From Lingula anatina (Eukaryota; Brachiopoda; Lingulata; Lingulida; Lingulidae), in the NCBI RefSeq assembly GCF_001039355.2, contig NW_019775644.1, positions 187,249 through 251,248 of the forward strand: a DNA stretch of 64,000 nt. The letters run 5' to 3'. A program made the translations under genes and the position numbers. Shown one piece after another: positions 35,717-52,609 of the stretch. Position 1 is the first letter of the stretch, and each line of letters starts with the position of its first letter. The notes below the pieces were generated by a model. It was not told the origin of the DNA and did no database searches. It saw only the letters and a list, made by a program, of their open reading frames with translations.

Positions 35717-38700
35717 CTAAAAATTAACAGGGCGGATCTTCATCTCGGTTGTCTTCAAGGAGTGATAATAACCCCTGAATGTTTTCCAGTTGACCCCGTC
35801 AGCGAATGACGTGTGGTCACCAAGGTGATACAGGCCGTTCAAGTTCGAAAGGTGACAGCTGCCATACCACCACGCCCCCTTGAAAGTAATCGCACAATTA
35901 CCGCCATTGCTGCCATGATCTTTCGTAGTGAACTCCATTCCATTGTGAAGCAGTGCTAGTGAATCACCTGAAAAAAAATAGTTGGTTACATGCAATATAC
36001 CTTTTCTGGTGGAAAACATCCCAAAAAGCCCAAAATCGCGCGGCTAAGACCAAAATGATTTGAGATTTCTCGGGATTTAGCAGAGAGTGGGATCAGAAAT
36101 AATGGCAGACTCTTTACATGTATATATACTGTGTATTGGTATCCGATATGTAATAAATAGGTATCCTTGGGTATTCAAAGATGACTGTCAATGAAGATAA
36201 TGATACATTCAATGATTGGACATGGGTCTGTTACAAAATTAAGTCGATTTTAGGTTGCTTAAAATGTTTTTCACAGCCTTACTGCCCGTTGGCATCTATC
36301 AGTAAATTGAGTAAATCATAGCTGGCTTCCATTTGCCATAAGGATTCTATCTATATCGCAGTAATTTTCACATCCTTTTTGACTTTATGATATGTATTTG
36401 GTGCTGAACAAGTGCGTACAAGTAATTTGACAAAATTGTTGGTGACTGTTATTATGACTGAAAACACAATGTCATCGTTTGTCTTAAAATATCCATTGCT
36501 GAAGTACATGTACGAGTGAAAGACTGCAAGTTCAATAAACTGCACATTTGAAGGGGTAATTCATTTTATGAACAGTGATGATCGATGGTATTTAAGTGTA
36601 AGCATAACTCTAACACGCTGTCTTTCATTTATAAAAAATGTTATGGCACATTTTCTTTTCAGTAAATATTTTAAAATATATTTCAAACAAATACGCGACC
36701 ATGATATTGTGTCAAATTCAATTACCCGCGGTCCCAGAATATGTTCCAACAGTCAACTGATAGTTGGCCGACTCTGATGAGATGGCAAAGTTGTCATAGT
36801 GAGCGTACGCCCAGATACCATCCGCGTCCTCCATATCCACACGCAGCTCATAGCTGTCTTGTTCAGTCAGGAGGTGGATCTTGTCGTTACCTGTTAATTA
36901 ATATTTTTTGGAAGATATAAATGTTACACAATTTTGCCTTAAACTTATTAAAATACTGGATGGGAGTTAAATGTAGCATACAAATAAATAATTAATGAAC
37001 AAGTATATTAGTAAGCTTAAATACGTGAAAACCAAAATCTTAAAGACAGAAGCAGATGCAATAATGACCAGATTTAAGAATAATAATAAATGAGATTTTT
37101 TCTTTGATTTCCATAATTAGTAACGTCTTGCAGGCTCAAATACTTGCACCAGCGATTCATATGTGCGAGAACATCAGTAGATAAACCAGAAAAACATTCA
37201 TTCTCTTTTTTATATCTGCCATAATCCCGTTGAATAAAGCTCTTTTTATTACAGAAAAACAAGTAACATTTTCGCCTTGAGGACTCACTGTTACAATAAC
37301 CATACCTAGCCAGTGTTCTGAACTTAAATTTCCAAACCCGTCTTTGTATGAGGTCCAATTTCTATAGAAGTCAACAGAGCCGTCCATGCGCTTCTGAAAC
37401 AACTTGAAACGAAAAAAAAAATTTGAAGCATATTCATCAACGTAAACCGTCTTTTAAAAACTACATACGGAAGTGATTCAGTAAGTCTGTAAGAATGAAA
37501 ACAATATGAAAACAAAATGAAAATTAGAATCAGCTAGCTTTAATCCATGGTTGATTTTTTACTTATTTATGTAAATGTTCCTCCTATCTAAAATTTGCAG
37601 ATATTAATATCAAAACTGACCGTCCATCCTCCTCCATCAGTGTCCATGTCACAGTACACATCAAAGGAAGTAGGACTGTTCACAGGAATAATGCTGTAGA
37701 TCCCACTGGTATTTACGCCATTGTTATACAGATCTGCGCAGTCCTTCCTCTCTAATAAGTCAAGGTAAATGTTACTAAGAGAAAGTTGATGAAATCAATG
37801 GCGTCTCATTCATTTTATTGCAATGTAAATACCCTTGGTTAATGTCCTTTGCGCTCCACAGTGATCACAATTTGAACTACGCTATTTCTTATCGACCTTT
37901 AAAATAATTCGCACTCACTTGTAAAGACTTACTGATAGATAATTGTTGAATCTTCACACTCAACACAGAATGGTAATATTCCGAGTTTGCAGAAGATCGA
38001 AATCACACTCGACTATATACGCACATATTTGTATGTTATGCTTTATTGCTTATACCGGGACATATGTTTATTATCTTGATCATGTCCAATGCAGATGTTT
38101 GTCCTGTCGCAAATTACAAGTTTATGGGACGTACTGCATTACTTTACGACTATACATGTTTGTGCTCGTTGTTTCACCATTCTGTCCTGAAAACGTGAAG
38201 TCTGAGTACAAATCAACCTCAATCGCAAACAGCAGGAAAATGACCAATCATTCAATTTGTTCAATGCACTTACCATAATTTGTGAAGTTAAACGAGGCTG
38301 TAACTGTAGCATTATTGACTCCAAGTGGCCTTGAATTCATCGCCGTCAGCCGCATGGTATAGGCAACACCCATAGGGAGATTAGACAAAACTGACGTCAC
38401 ATTATTGCGGTGACCTGGGTCGCCCATGGTCAGCTTGGTGACGTAGGTGTTGTCGTCAGCACCAAACTGTTTCACATCTAGAGTAAAGGTTTGGTCAAAG
38501 CCGCCATTATCACCTGCTGCCCAAGTGACCACCGCAGTGTTTGCTACAGTTGTGTTCAACGATGATATCACTGGTGGTTGTGGCGGTCCTAGAAATTAAT
38601 CAATGAATTATGTAAATACGCAGTGTTTTAAGCACCATGCGCACGCCACACATATTAAAAGTAATAAAAATGATATGAAGTGAAAAGATGTTGAAACAAG

Positions 38701-39272
38701 TTTTTTAATTGCTATGCAAAATCTAGGCGTATCTTGGTCGTCTAGCATATAGCCACATTCCTGGCACTAGCTCTCCTATCTTCATCCTTTATCCAGCCTT
38801 GTCTTTAAAAATTTCCCGAAATGCAATCGACATATTTTATGATAAATTTCATGGATCATCTAGGCATGCATTTGTTCAAATAAGTAAATAAATAGCAATA
38901 ACAATAAATATATAAAATATTAAAAACACACTGACCAATTCCAGAGTTAAGGTACACCCAGCCACTGTCAGCTACTGTCATTGTATCAGCGCCATCGTAG
39001 GTCGTCTTGTCATTTATTTCACACGTCTTATTTTCCAGGTGATAGTTGACAGATACACAGGTGGCAGACCCGAGGCGGAGGCACCTCACAGTACAGGCAA
39101 TCTTAGAGCTAGCATATGAAGCCAAATATTGTTTGCCGCCAAAGACACCATTTACCAATCTGTGTCCTGCCTGTGCCGCGAAGTTGCCTTGTCTTAACCC
39201 AACACCCACTGCTGAATCAGCAATATTACAGCTTATAAGTAACAGCTGAAGCAGCTTTGCCATGAGTTTCAT
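35717..39272 (-). CDS. FREP1: secreted PAN-FN3-fibrinogen-domain lectin
   Basis: Six minus-strand exons: 39272-38936, 38588-38274, 37751-37621, 37402-37306, 36890-36726 and 35967-35717 (431 codons plus stop, all GT-AG). Signal peptide (residues ~1-22); PAN/apple-like domain (~25-111; C-T-V-R-C, C-V-S-V-N-Y, K-T-C-E-I); FN3 domain in one exon (~113-217); fibrinogen C-terminal domain over four exons (~220-431; [39 protein letters not shown]). All four FBG cysteines are present. In vertebrate ficolins and snail FREPs, this domain binds glycans or pathogen surfaces outside the cell. The calcium loop is altered: [12 protein letters not shown] has one Asp where the family has two or more. An alternative start three codons in gives the same mature protein. 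Confidence 0.93.
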
Positions 39273-40347
39273 GGAATCTTCTTAAGCGCGCTTTGTCGCC
39301 GTCTGACACACTGGCTAAATCTTCCACCTTTTCTTTGTACAAAACAGCAAATTCCTCCGAGCGCCTATTCGATTAACTTCACTTGATTAATGTGAAATCT
39401 AGAACTGAATTATTGTAAATAGTAAAAACTGTTAACACACTGTTTTGTATTGTGTTCAATTGGCTTATCTAATCCATATTTACATCTGTTCAATCTAATC
39501 CCTGGTACAGAACTTGGCGTCTTTGTCCATCAAAGATATTGCACTACACCATCGACCACGTTTGCCTTTAATTAAGGAGACCAAATGACCCAATGAATGG
39601 TTAGTAGATCAACGCTAGTCTTCTGAAACGATTTGTCAAGAACGTCAAACCGCGGCCGTCTGCAGGGTAAGTTATTTTCCTGTGTCCCAAATGTTGGCTT
39701 GGAGATGTTGTTCGCTTCAGAAACTTGGCCCAATACACTTAATTGGAGGACATCCGGATCAATCCGTTAGTTTACGGAGAATTGAACAATTTACATGAAT
39801 GACATCATCAACCATATTGTCAGTTATGGCTGACCGCTTCTGTTCGTGTGCTTCTAGGGCCGGATTTATGTATAAACAGCCTAAGCACGTGTTTAGGGCG
39901 CCACACCTAAAGAGGCACGGATAAGCTAGAGAAAAATACTATGTATAAAATGTAAGTATACAGAGGACACTTAAAGAGGAGAGGAATCGCACCAAGTTAC
40001 GGGCTCTGAATACCTGGTCTTGAATAACTCTACATCTGCCTGATTTACACTAAGTCTGCTTCTTCCTGTTTCAGTAATATACAATGCACATCTTGTCGCA
40101 TCTAGGGCAACTGAACTGTTAGACAATTATCAATGCCGTTGATGGTTTGTCGCCCCGGAGCGTCATCAAAATTGCTGGTCCGGTCTCATTATTGACCGCT
40201 GATCAGCAACGTCCACCATGTATGTACCAATAATGGCCAAGACATGCTGAGAGTACATTACTCGGGTGAGTTTTAAGGAATCTTTAATACTCAGGATGAC
40301 TGACAGACACTATCGTTAATTTTAACTTAAAAGTTAATAGAATCCGA
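39273..40347. other. FREP1-FREP2 intergenic, promoter side of FREP1
   Basis: About 1.07 kb between the FREP1 start and the FREP2 stop. It includes a short dispersed-repeat-like fragment (39855-39915, 'ggccggatttatgtataaac ... ggcgcc'). No further exon was seen. Confidence 0.45.
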
Positions 40348-44398
<4,051 letters not shown>

Positions 44399-44874
44399 GA
44401 TATGAGTTTCACTGAATCTTCTAACAACGTTTTCTCCGCTTTTGCTAAATGAACTTTATGCTTTAACTTTCCATAAACACTGCTGTTCGAAAAAAAATTG
44501 CCTTTAACCACAGAACGTTACGCAGGAATGCTTTTTTTCAATCACCTTTCCCCCAGCTGCTTTAATTAATCGAAACTCAAGATTTAAATAAGAGTAACAC
44601 ATAATGCATGGGATATAATGTATTTGGATTTTCTAAACTAATCAATATCTACTTAATTTCCCTTAGCAAAGAACACTTAAACTTCGTAAAGAAAAGCCCT
44701 TGTATTTCGCCGTCGATCATGTTGACCTTTTATGTTATGTAGGAACAGTAAAATTGTAATTATTGAACTGATGATGGCAATGGTCAGTTAATCAATTTAA
44801 GTTCATTGAAAAAGAGACGAATATTCAAGAACGGCGGCTGAAAGTAAATATCCGTAAAAATATGCTGGTAAAGT

Positions 44875-44976
44875 GAATGATACATGTCGTAGATTAAATA
44901 TCACTGAATGATACATGTCGTAAATTAAATATCACTGAATTATACATGTCGTAAATTAAATATCACTGAGTGATAC
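44875..44976. repeat. ~30 bp minisatellite, about 3.5 units
   Basis: Repeated 'tgaatgatacatgtcgta' plus '(g/a)attaaatatcac' units upstream of FREP2. Confidence 0.85.
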
Positions 44977-44990
44977 GTGCAACTGCTTAA

Positions 44991-45060
44991 AGGGATGACA
45001 ACTGTTCATTTTGGCCAAACATTAATTTTCCTGGGGTAAACAATTTACTATAGGGGTGGG
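44991..45060 (+). mobile_element. fragment of the TTAA-type MITE
   Basis: TTAA at 44987-44990 is followed by 'agggatgacaact', 'ttttggccaaa' and 'tttcctggggtaaacaa', matching the left arm of the 61718-62063 element. The rest is missing. Confidence 0.55.
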
Positions 45061-47894
45061 TTCATTTCAATTCCACGCGAGCTTCGGGTATAAAAGCAAT
45101 AAGACCAATCAATATTGATCAGACCCTTGTTTTTTTTTTCCCTCAATACATAGTCAACTTCCATATGGACATTTTTTGTTATTCGCTTTCTGTTCAGCAG
45201 CGAATGTAATCAAACGGGTTTCTCAGATTAAATTTTGGATCGACATGAACGCAGTTTTGTTTTAAAAGCTTTGTTTTTACTATTTAGTGTTTTCTTTATT
45301 ACACGTAAAATGCTACTTTTTCATTTACTTCCGAAGATTTGAAAAATACCTTTATTTCTGGTCTTCAACCACTTAAGCCCTTACTGTTAACTTCAAAAAA
45401 ATCCTGCTGTCTTGGTTCTCCTTTCTATCCCTTGCCAGCCATAATGGCTCAGTAACTTGAACTTCAGTTTAAAAAAGTGGGGGGGGGGATAAAAAGGAAA
45501 AAATATGAAAAGAAAGAGAATGAAATTTCTGTGTCAACATGAATCAATCATTATTGTTTCAAAGGTACTGACCATACAAAAATTAATTCTATGCTCTACT
45601 AGTAGGGGAGACCGGGGCTTGTTGGACCCCGGGGTAAGTTGGCCCCCCGTCAATTTATGAAAAAGTAACTGCGAGGTAAAAAAAAAATTGGCCACATACT
45701 CTTGCAAAGTGACCGTAGCCTACAATGCTAAGGAAGTGTCGGACGTTAAAAAGTTTTACTTAAGCGGTGAGTCGAAATAAACGATTTTTGCACCTTAAAG
45801 TAATTTTGTTTTAGAGATTTAAAAATNGCCCTTACCGTCTAGGAGGAGAAGCGGTAACGGTAGCCGTCCGGCGGAGCCGGCGGAGCCGGCGGAACGATCC
45901 GGACGGGACTAAAACCATGTGTACCGCCAGCGCTAACGCTACAATGAATCATGTGCAGATAGCAAAAGTATCACTACACTGGTAAATTAATTTTTATGGA
46001 GTCGTTGGCATGTACAACCTCATCTCAATTTTCCTTATCTCATTCTCACTTTTAAGTTAAAACAGCTTAATCGCTGCTAAATCCCCGATCTCGCGAACTC
46101 TCTCACGCCGATTTCTTCGATTTACTATAAAACAAGGCGACTTCCTGGTAAATAAATCAGTTTCGGATATCGAAACAAAGCTGCTCTGTGCCGTTACAGT
46201 TACTTTTCTTTGATAACTCATGTCGAGAATGCATGTACATGTATATATGTATATACCTATCCATTTGTTTTATTTATTTACTTATCTAATTTTGTGGAGA
46301 GCATATAATGCTTCCAGCGCCTTGCCTCCACTTCATTCTTTTGAATAAACGTTGTTTAAAAAAATGTATATACTGCACAGGTAAACTTGTATATCCAGGT
46401 ACAGTGCTTGATCCAGATACAACTGGGTGATTGCTTCCAAACCCACAACTGTTCTCCTCTGTTGATGAACCTATAAGTTAAAGGGAAGGGGATAGTTACA
46501 CAAGAGCACACGAGCTGATTGCGTCTTTTGTCCCCAAGGGTCTATACTTTAATTTTGCACACTATTTGAGGGGAAATACATGTAAATACCGGGTTTATAT
46601 GGGATCATCAAGAACTACCTACGGGGGCCGAATTTTTTATTATGTGGCCATTTTCTCTGAGCGGAATATAACCGTTAATTTAACCAGAGACATGGCTGTG
46701 AATATTTAGTGAAAAATCAATCTGTGGCCCTTGTAGAGTGTAAACAGTAATAGGCAAGAAATTCAGGCAGATTTTTTAATCCGCCTAGGCGAGATTTCCA
46801 ATGTACTCATATTGTGACCAGCTTCAGCTTCTCTAGATCTGTATTACGCTCAATGCCAGGAGGTAGGATGTTAATCAGTTTTTCTGACTGCATTCAGCAA
46901 GAGTCCCTGTGGAAAAAGTACTCTTTGGCTAGGTGACATAACTCACTGTGAACTGGCTGTGCCACTGAAGAATACTTTGAGAGTTAATTTTAAATGTGGT
47001 GACAACAACGTGGAGTATTTGTCCTTTTTTAGGCTTGTAACTTTTAAAAGGTCCAGAAGGCTTTAAAGGGCTTTTATTCGCCTGTTGTTAGCAACAAAAA
47101 TAGAACTTTAATAACATATTGCAACCTTAAAACTTAATAACTTTATACATTTTGTCCGAATAGCAATCCAATTTCTTTTTATTGTGAAAATTTAATTTAA
47201 ATATTAATTGCTGAATATGCTTTTATTTTTAAGTCGGTGGTCCAATATTTGTGTCAGTGTGAGGATTCAGATAACATAAAGCTAGCCGAACATTACAATA
47301 TATACTTGAGAAGATAAATTAAAGGTTGTTACAAGGGATGCATTACAGTTGGTCACGGCTTCATCTGATTCTTGGCACCTACTTCTGAGAGCTACTACAG
47401 ATTGTGTCTGTTTTGCCGTGNTTTTTTTTTCTTTTTTTTCACTAGGGAGAGGATAGGTAAAATCTTTTATTAGGTTTGTGGTTATTGCACTTCAACCGCA
47501 CGAAGGCTTAATTTTCAGGACATGCATTTGTCTGAATAAAGTATGGCTTTTTGGGGGTTTCCGTTTGAACGATTAAATCCAGCAGTAAAAATGTCTCAAT
47601 TCAATAATTGGCTTTTATTCAAAGGAGGAACACCTAAAATGATCAATGATGCAGTGGTTGGATTTTCTTGTCACAACTGTTGTGCGCTGTTCGGGGGGAA
47701 ATGACTAATGTTTGAATTATAACAATTACATGAAGCAACCGGTATCCGACTTGATATTTTATTATGGTCTAAAATTTAAGCTCAAAGCAGTACCTTAATC
47801 AAAGAAAGGGGAAAGTCTTCATCGAAGAAATGGGAAGGCGCTTTACCTAAAGGCTGAAAAAGAAAAAACACATTTTCGTGAAAAGAAAAATGAT
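45061..47894. other. FREP2-FREP3 divergent intergenic region
   Basis: No exon found. It contains the dispersed repeat at 45836-45945, a relative of the TA-type MITE at about 46660-46740 ('gtgaatatttagtgaaaaat', 'caatctgtgg'), and single Ns at 45827 and 47421 that bound a 1.6 kb piece. A phrase near 45607-45650 ('gaccggggcttgttgga') looks like a dispersed-repeat end. The FREP2 and FREP3 promoters must lie at its edges, but I see no clear TATA box. Confidence 0.45.
45836..45945 (+). repeat. dispersed GC-rich repeat, copy 2
   Basis: Plus-strand match to the reverse complement of 10782-10872. It includes two 'ggcggagcc' units, is much more GC-rich than its surroundings, and starts nine bases after an N (45827). 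Confidence 0.55.
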
Positions 47895-47948
47895 TTGCAG
47901 CGTTTAAAAAAGAAAAGTTTTTCTCTAAAGGCGTGCTTCAGACTATCA

Positions 47949-50900
47949 ATGGAGCTACATGCACAGTTACCGTTGCTCCATGTGTTGTTTATGCTTTGTC
48001 GCATCGCTAATATAGCATCAGGTGTCGAGTTTAGACAAGGCAACTTAGGGGTACAGACAGGACGGCGATTGGTAAATGGCGTCTTCGGTGGTACACAGCG
48101 TTTGGCTTCCTGTGCAAGTTCAATGATTGAATGCTCTGTGAGGTGTCTCCGCCTCGGATCTGAGACCTGTGTATCTGTCAACTATCACGAGGAAAATAAG
48201 ACGTGTGAAATAAATGATAAGACGATCTACGATGACGCTGATACAATGACAGTAGCTGACAGTGGCTGGGTGTTCCTCAACTCTGGCATTGGTTAGTGTT
48301 CTTATTTAAATGTAATTGTCATTGTTTGAACAGAATGCATGTTTTTTTCTCATTTATAAGATGCCTCCCCTTTAATCACCAAAACAAAAAAATTAACGGG
48401 TATTTCATTAAGATTTGTATAGAAATTAAAAGTACCTGTACATCCCTCACATACTGCCATTTTACACGCAAATCCAATGTGTTCGAAAATTATTTTTTAG
48501 AAAATTAAACCTTACATAAATTTTAGCTGCCAGATGACGATGTATGTTTTGTGACAGGACCCCTTTCGTCAAAGTGTCCAAAAACAAAGACGCTGCATCT
48601 TACTATTTCTAGCCTCCCCACAACCACCAGTGATATCATCGTTGAACACAACTGTAGCAAACATTGCCGTGGTCACTTGGGCAGCAGGCGATGATGGCGG
48701 CTTTGACCAAACCTTTACTCTAGATGTTAAAGAGTTTGGTGCTGACGACAGCACATACGTCACCAAGCTGACCATGGCCGACCCAGGTCACCGCAATGAT
48801 GTGACGTCAGTTATATGGAACCTGAATACAGGCACTATGTATACCATGCGGTTGACGGCGACAAACACGAGACCTATTGGAGCCAATAACGCCAGTGTCT
48901 CGCTTAACTTTGCAATCAGTAAGTGTATCGGAAAGGGAATTAAATGGGTTTTTCACTCCTTTTTTATGATATTCTCATCTAGCCTTCTATCTTGATACCT
49001 GTGATATACTGAACGGCAATATAATACATATTTAGGTCCTGTAGGATTATAGTCAAAACAGTAATTCAATTGCTATGCTGCACGACCGGTGTTTTTGTGA
49101 GAAAACAAGCATACACAAACCTATTGAAAATGTAAACATATTTAAATTGTGGCCTTGGAAATAATACAAAAGAGCTTGTTAGTACTTCAATAAACAGTTA
49201 CGGTATCGATTTAACCTTTTGAACATATCATATAACCCAGATGCCTGTTTGTATGGGGTTTTGAATGATTTTTCCTATAAGTATGTGGTAACCACGGTCA
49301 GGTTTCTGACTTGCATTTACAACGCGCATTTTAGCATATTTGCATTAAAATTACATAGGCAAGAAGAGGTTTGTTAACTTGCTCTAAATATCGTTCACCT
49401 TGACTTACTAGAGAGAAAAGACTGCGCAGATCTGTATAACAATGGCGTAAATACCAGTGGGATCTACAGCATTATTCCTGTGAACAGCCCTGATTTCTTT
49501 GACGTGTACTGTGATATGGTCACTGATGGAGGAGGATGGACGGTCAGTTCTGATATCAATATCTGTTCAATTTAGAAATGACCAAAACTTTCTTCATAAA
49601 TTGTATAGAAATCTTGATTTAAATGGACATGTAGTCTTAACTGTCTTATACATATCTGAACTGAAGTTTTTTAAAACATTTTATTTCATAGCCAACATGT
49701 ACACTAACAAAAGACCTCTGATAAAATACGTTGTACTTTAAAACTCTGTCTTTGTAACTTACTGTATGTTCAATATTGTCATTTTACTCGATTCCATCCA
49801 TTTTGTTTTCATATTCAGTTGTTTCAGAAGCGCATGGACGGCTCTGTTGACTTCTATAGTAATTGGACTGCGTACAAAAACGGCTTTGGAAATCTAAGTG
49901 GAGAACTTTGGTTAGGTATATAAACCGTAATAAAAAGCCAATACTAACAATATGTACTGTTACGAAAAGTCCCAGAAGAAAAAAAGCTTGTCTACAAATG
50001 TATACATACAAGTCAACCGTTAGAAGTTGGGCCTGCAATTACTTTATTCATATGAATACACTCCAATGCCACTTCTTATCCGTTTGCTTAAAACAAACAG
50101 GCGGTTACTTCGTCTTCTTTAAATTTTGTGATACCTTGAAAAAACTAAAAACACTACAGCTGGAAGGAAGCAAGATAAATGTGTAAAAGCTCATAAAATA
50201 TTTATTTACAGGTAACGACAAGATCCATCTCCTGACTGAACAAGACAGCTATGAGCTGCGTGTGGATATGGAGGACGCGGACGGTATCTGGGCGTACGCA
50301 CACTACGGCCATTTTGCTGTCTCATCAGAGTCGGCCAACTATCGATTAACTGTTGGAACATATTCTGGAACTGCAGGTAGTGTTATCTTGACACCATGTA
50401 CTACATATATAATTACAAATGTCACACAAACAAACTGGCAGCTCGCCTGTAATTACTTGGCCAATTAACGTGCTTATTATGCCGTTTACAATACCAATTG
50501 GGATGTGGTCTGGGCCACGTCCTAATTAGGATGTGGTCTGGGTCACCTAGGAAGAGTACTGGATTGGAATATGGCCTGTGACATATATACAAATATATAT
50601 GATCGACCCCACTTGAAAGCGATGCGACATAATCCCCTAATGGTCTCCCCACCTCCCACATGCACCATGCCTACAGAGGTCAAGCAATTTTAATTTCGGA
50701 GCCGAGATTGAATTCGCTTTATCGCTAGGCTCTTGCAGGCATGGTGCGTGTGGGAGGCGCGGAGACCATAAGGGAGGTTATCCCGCATCGCTTTCAAATG
50801 GGGTTGGTCATATTTGATTCACAGACCAGTTAGTCCGTGGATAATCTGTTCTGAATGCGGCCTCACACTATTTCAGGTGATTCGCTCAGGCGTCAGAACG

Positions 50901-51133
50901 GTTGTGCTTTCAGTACGTATGACAGAGATCATGACACCTGGGACAACGGTAGCTGTGCTCGAAAATACAAGGGGGCGTGGTGGTATCAAAACTGTCACCA
51001 TTCGAACTTGAACGGCCTGTATCACCTTGGTAACCACACGTCATTCGCTGACGGGGTCAACTGGCACCACTTCAGAGGGCGTAACTATTCTTTGAAAACA
51101 ACGGAAATGAAAATCCGTCCTGGTCACTTTTAG
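47949..51133 (+). CDS. FREP3: secreted PAN-FN3-fibrinogen-domain lectin
   Basis: Six plus-strand exons: 47949-48291, 48613-48918, 49412-49542, 49819-49915, 50212-50376 and 50877-51133 (432 codons plus stop). The chosen ATG gives a signal peptide ([17 protein letters not shown]); an in-frame ATG at 47895 would add 18 basic residues and is less likely. The domains are as in FREP1 and 2: PAN-like (C-S-V-R-C, C-V-S-V-N-Y, C-E-I-N-D), FN3 (one exon), fibrinogen C-terminal domain (four exons). Unlike its neighbours it keeps an Asp-rich calcium loop, [14 protein letters not shown], close to the canonical D-x-D-x-x-x-W form. The last exon is therefore 6-9 nt longer. Likely a secreted glycan-binding recognition protein. 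Confidence 0.93.
50595..50815. repeat. foldback element, family 3, in FREP3 intron 5
   Basis: The arms (about 50603-50680 and 50738-50812) are inverted copies; both carry 'ttgaaagcgatgcg', 'atggtctcc' and 'cctcccaca-gcaccatgcct'. The ORF on the minus strand over it is chance. Confidence 0.75.
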
Positions 51134-51840
51134 GCGGGATCTAAATCCAGAGTAGGAATCTATTTTGGTTCCTAGGAACGGGGTATTTTAATTATTTTTA
51201 GATAAGATTATTCGAGTTGATGAAATATGATATGGAGCCCAGTATCGTATTAATTGACTTTTTTTGCATTTCTTCAATGATACCTGTGTAGTTTTATGTA
51301 CATAATAACTGAAATGGATAATGCATGGTCGACCAAATTAGATTATTCTTTTTAAATTCGTATTTTTCACGATTAGTTTTTTTTTTTTTTTTTTTACCTT
51401 CACCTACTTTGGTCTTGGTCACAACTGATTATTCTAATGGTTTCAAGTGTGAAAGGAAAAAAGACAATTTATAGGTCTTGATGATCTAAAGTCAGGAAAT
51501 TATGTTGTCCTAGTTCTACTCGAGCATTATCCTCGATGTTGATAAGGACCCCCCCTTCCACCCCGACCCCCACCCACACCCCCTGGGACAGCTTACATTC
51601 TGTTCATTCTGACTGTTGTGGGCACCGGAATCCTACAATGACAGCTTAAATATAACTATAATGTAACTGTGTAGATTTAATTGTACAGGTAAATATTCTT
51701 TTGTGAAATTTCAGAATTGTCAAATAACTTGTTGAAACCTAATTCCACATTTTTTAAACTTCGATATTTATTTTGATGATCTAATAATGAACTGTTCTAT
51801 TGAGAATATTATGGTATTTTAATTATGTTTGAAAAACACC
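51134..51840. other. FREP3 3' flank
   Basis: No coding sequence. A T run near 51379-51396 and a C-rich patch near 51549-51592. The poly-A site was not identified with confidence. Confidence 0.4.
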
Positions 51841-52127
51841 TTAGAGAGCATTCACATCGAGAAGAGCCGAGGTCTAGCAAGGCCGAGACCTAAAAAGGCC
51901 GAACCTACATGAAAGGAAGGCTGCGTAATCCTTAAATAGTCTCTCAATGAATGTCACCAACATGAAAGGGAGACCGCGTAATCCTTAATGTCTTCTCAAT
52001 GACATTCATTGACATTCATTGAGAGTCCATTAAAGGATTACACGGTCTTCCTTTCATGTAGGTCCGCCATATTTAGGTCTCGGCCTTGCTAGATCTCGGC
52101 TCTTCTCTACGTGAATACTCTCTTAGT
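51841..52127. repeat. foldback element, family 4 (~287 bp)
   Basis: The ends are inverted ('cttagagagcattcaca' against 'gtgaatactctcttag'). Within the arms are 'gaagagccgaggtctagcaa', 'ggccgagacctaaa' and 'cctacatgaaaggaag', with a central 'caatgacattcattgacatt' palindrome. No coding capacity. Confidence 0.8.
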
Positions 52128-52140
52128 GTTTTGAGCATAC

Positions 52141-52200
52141 CCCCTAAAAAAAAAAAAAAAAAAAAAAAGAGAGAAAGAAAAAAAGAAAAAAAAAAGAAAA
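52141..52200. repeat. A-rich low-complexity tract
   Basis: A run of A with scattered G, between two mobile elements. Confidence 0.85.
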
Positions 52201-52609
52201 AATCCTCTGAATAATAATTGTGTTATTATGATTTCAAAAATGAACTTATTTGATCCACTAGTGCTGAACATTGTGTGCAAAGATTTAATTCTGTATTGCT
52301 CTAATGATGTCATTCTTTGCACTTTTTGTAATATTTTATACCACCGCTTTAACTCTATTCGTGTTTTTAATGGATATGCATAATAAAAAAAACAAAAAAA
52401 ATATACGCGTTATGGTTTGTAGTTTACTTTATATATTAAAAATACATACACTAAACAATTAGTATTGTAAAAATATCATAAATTGCAGAATAAAATGACA
52501 TCAGTAAGACACGACCAAATCAAATAAGTAGATTTCTCGATGTGAAAAGTATCTGCAATTGCAGAAACCAATCCATCTTTGCGCCCGTGGATCGTTTGAG
52601 CTCATCTAA

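Noticed and set aside
47895-47948. Upstream in-frame ATG for FREP3
   Set aside because: Adds a Lys-rich stretch before the signal peptide; the ATG at 47949 matches the paralogue starts.
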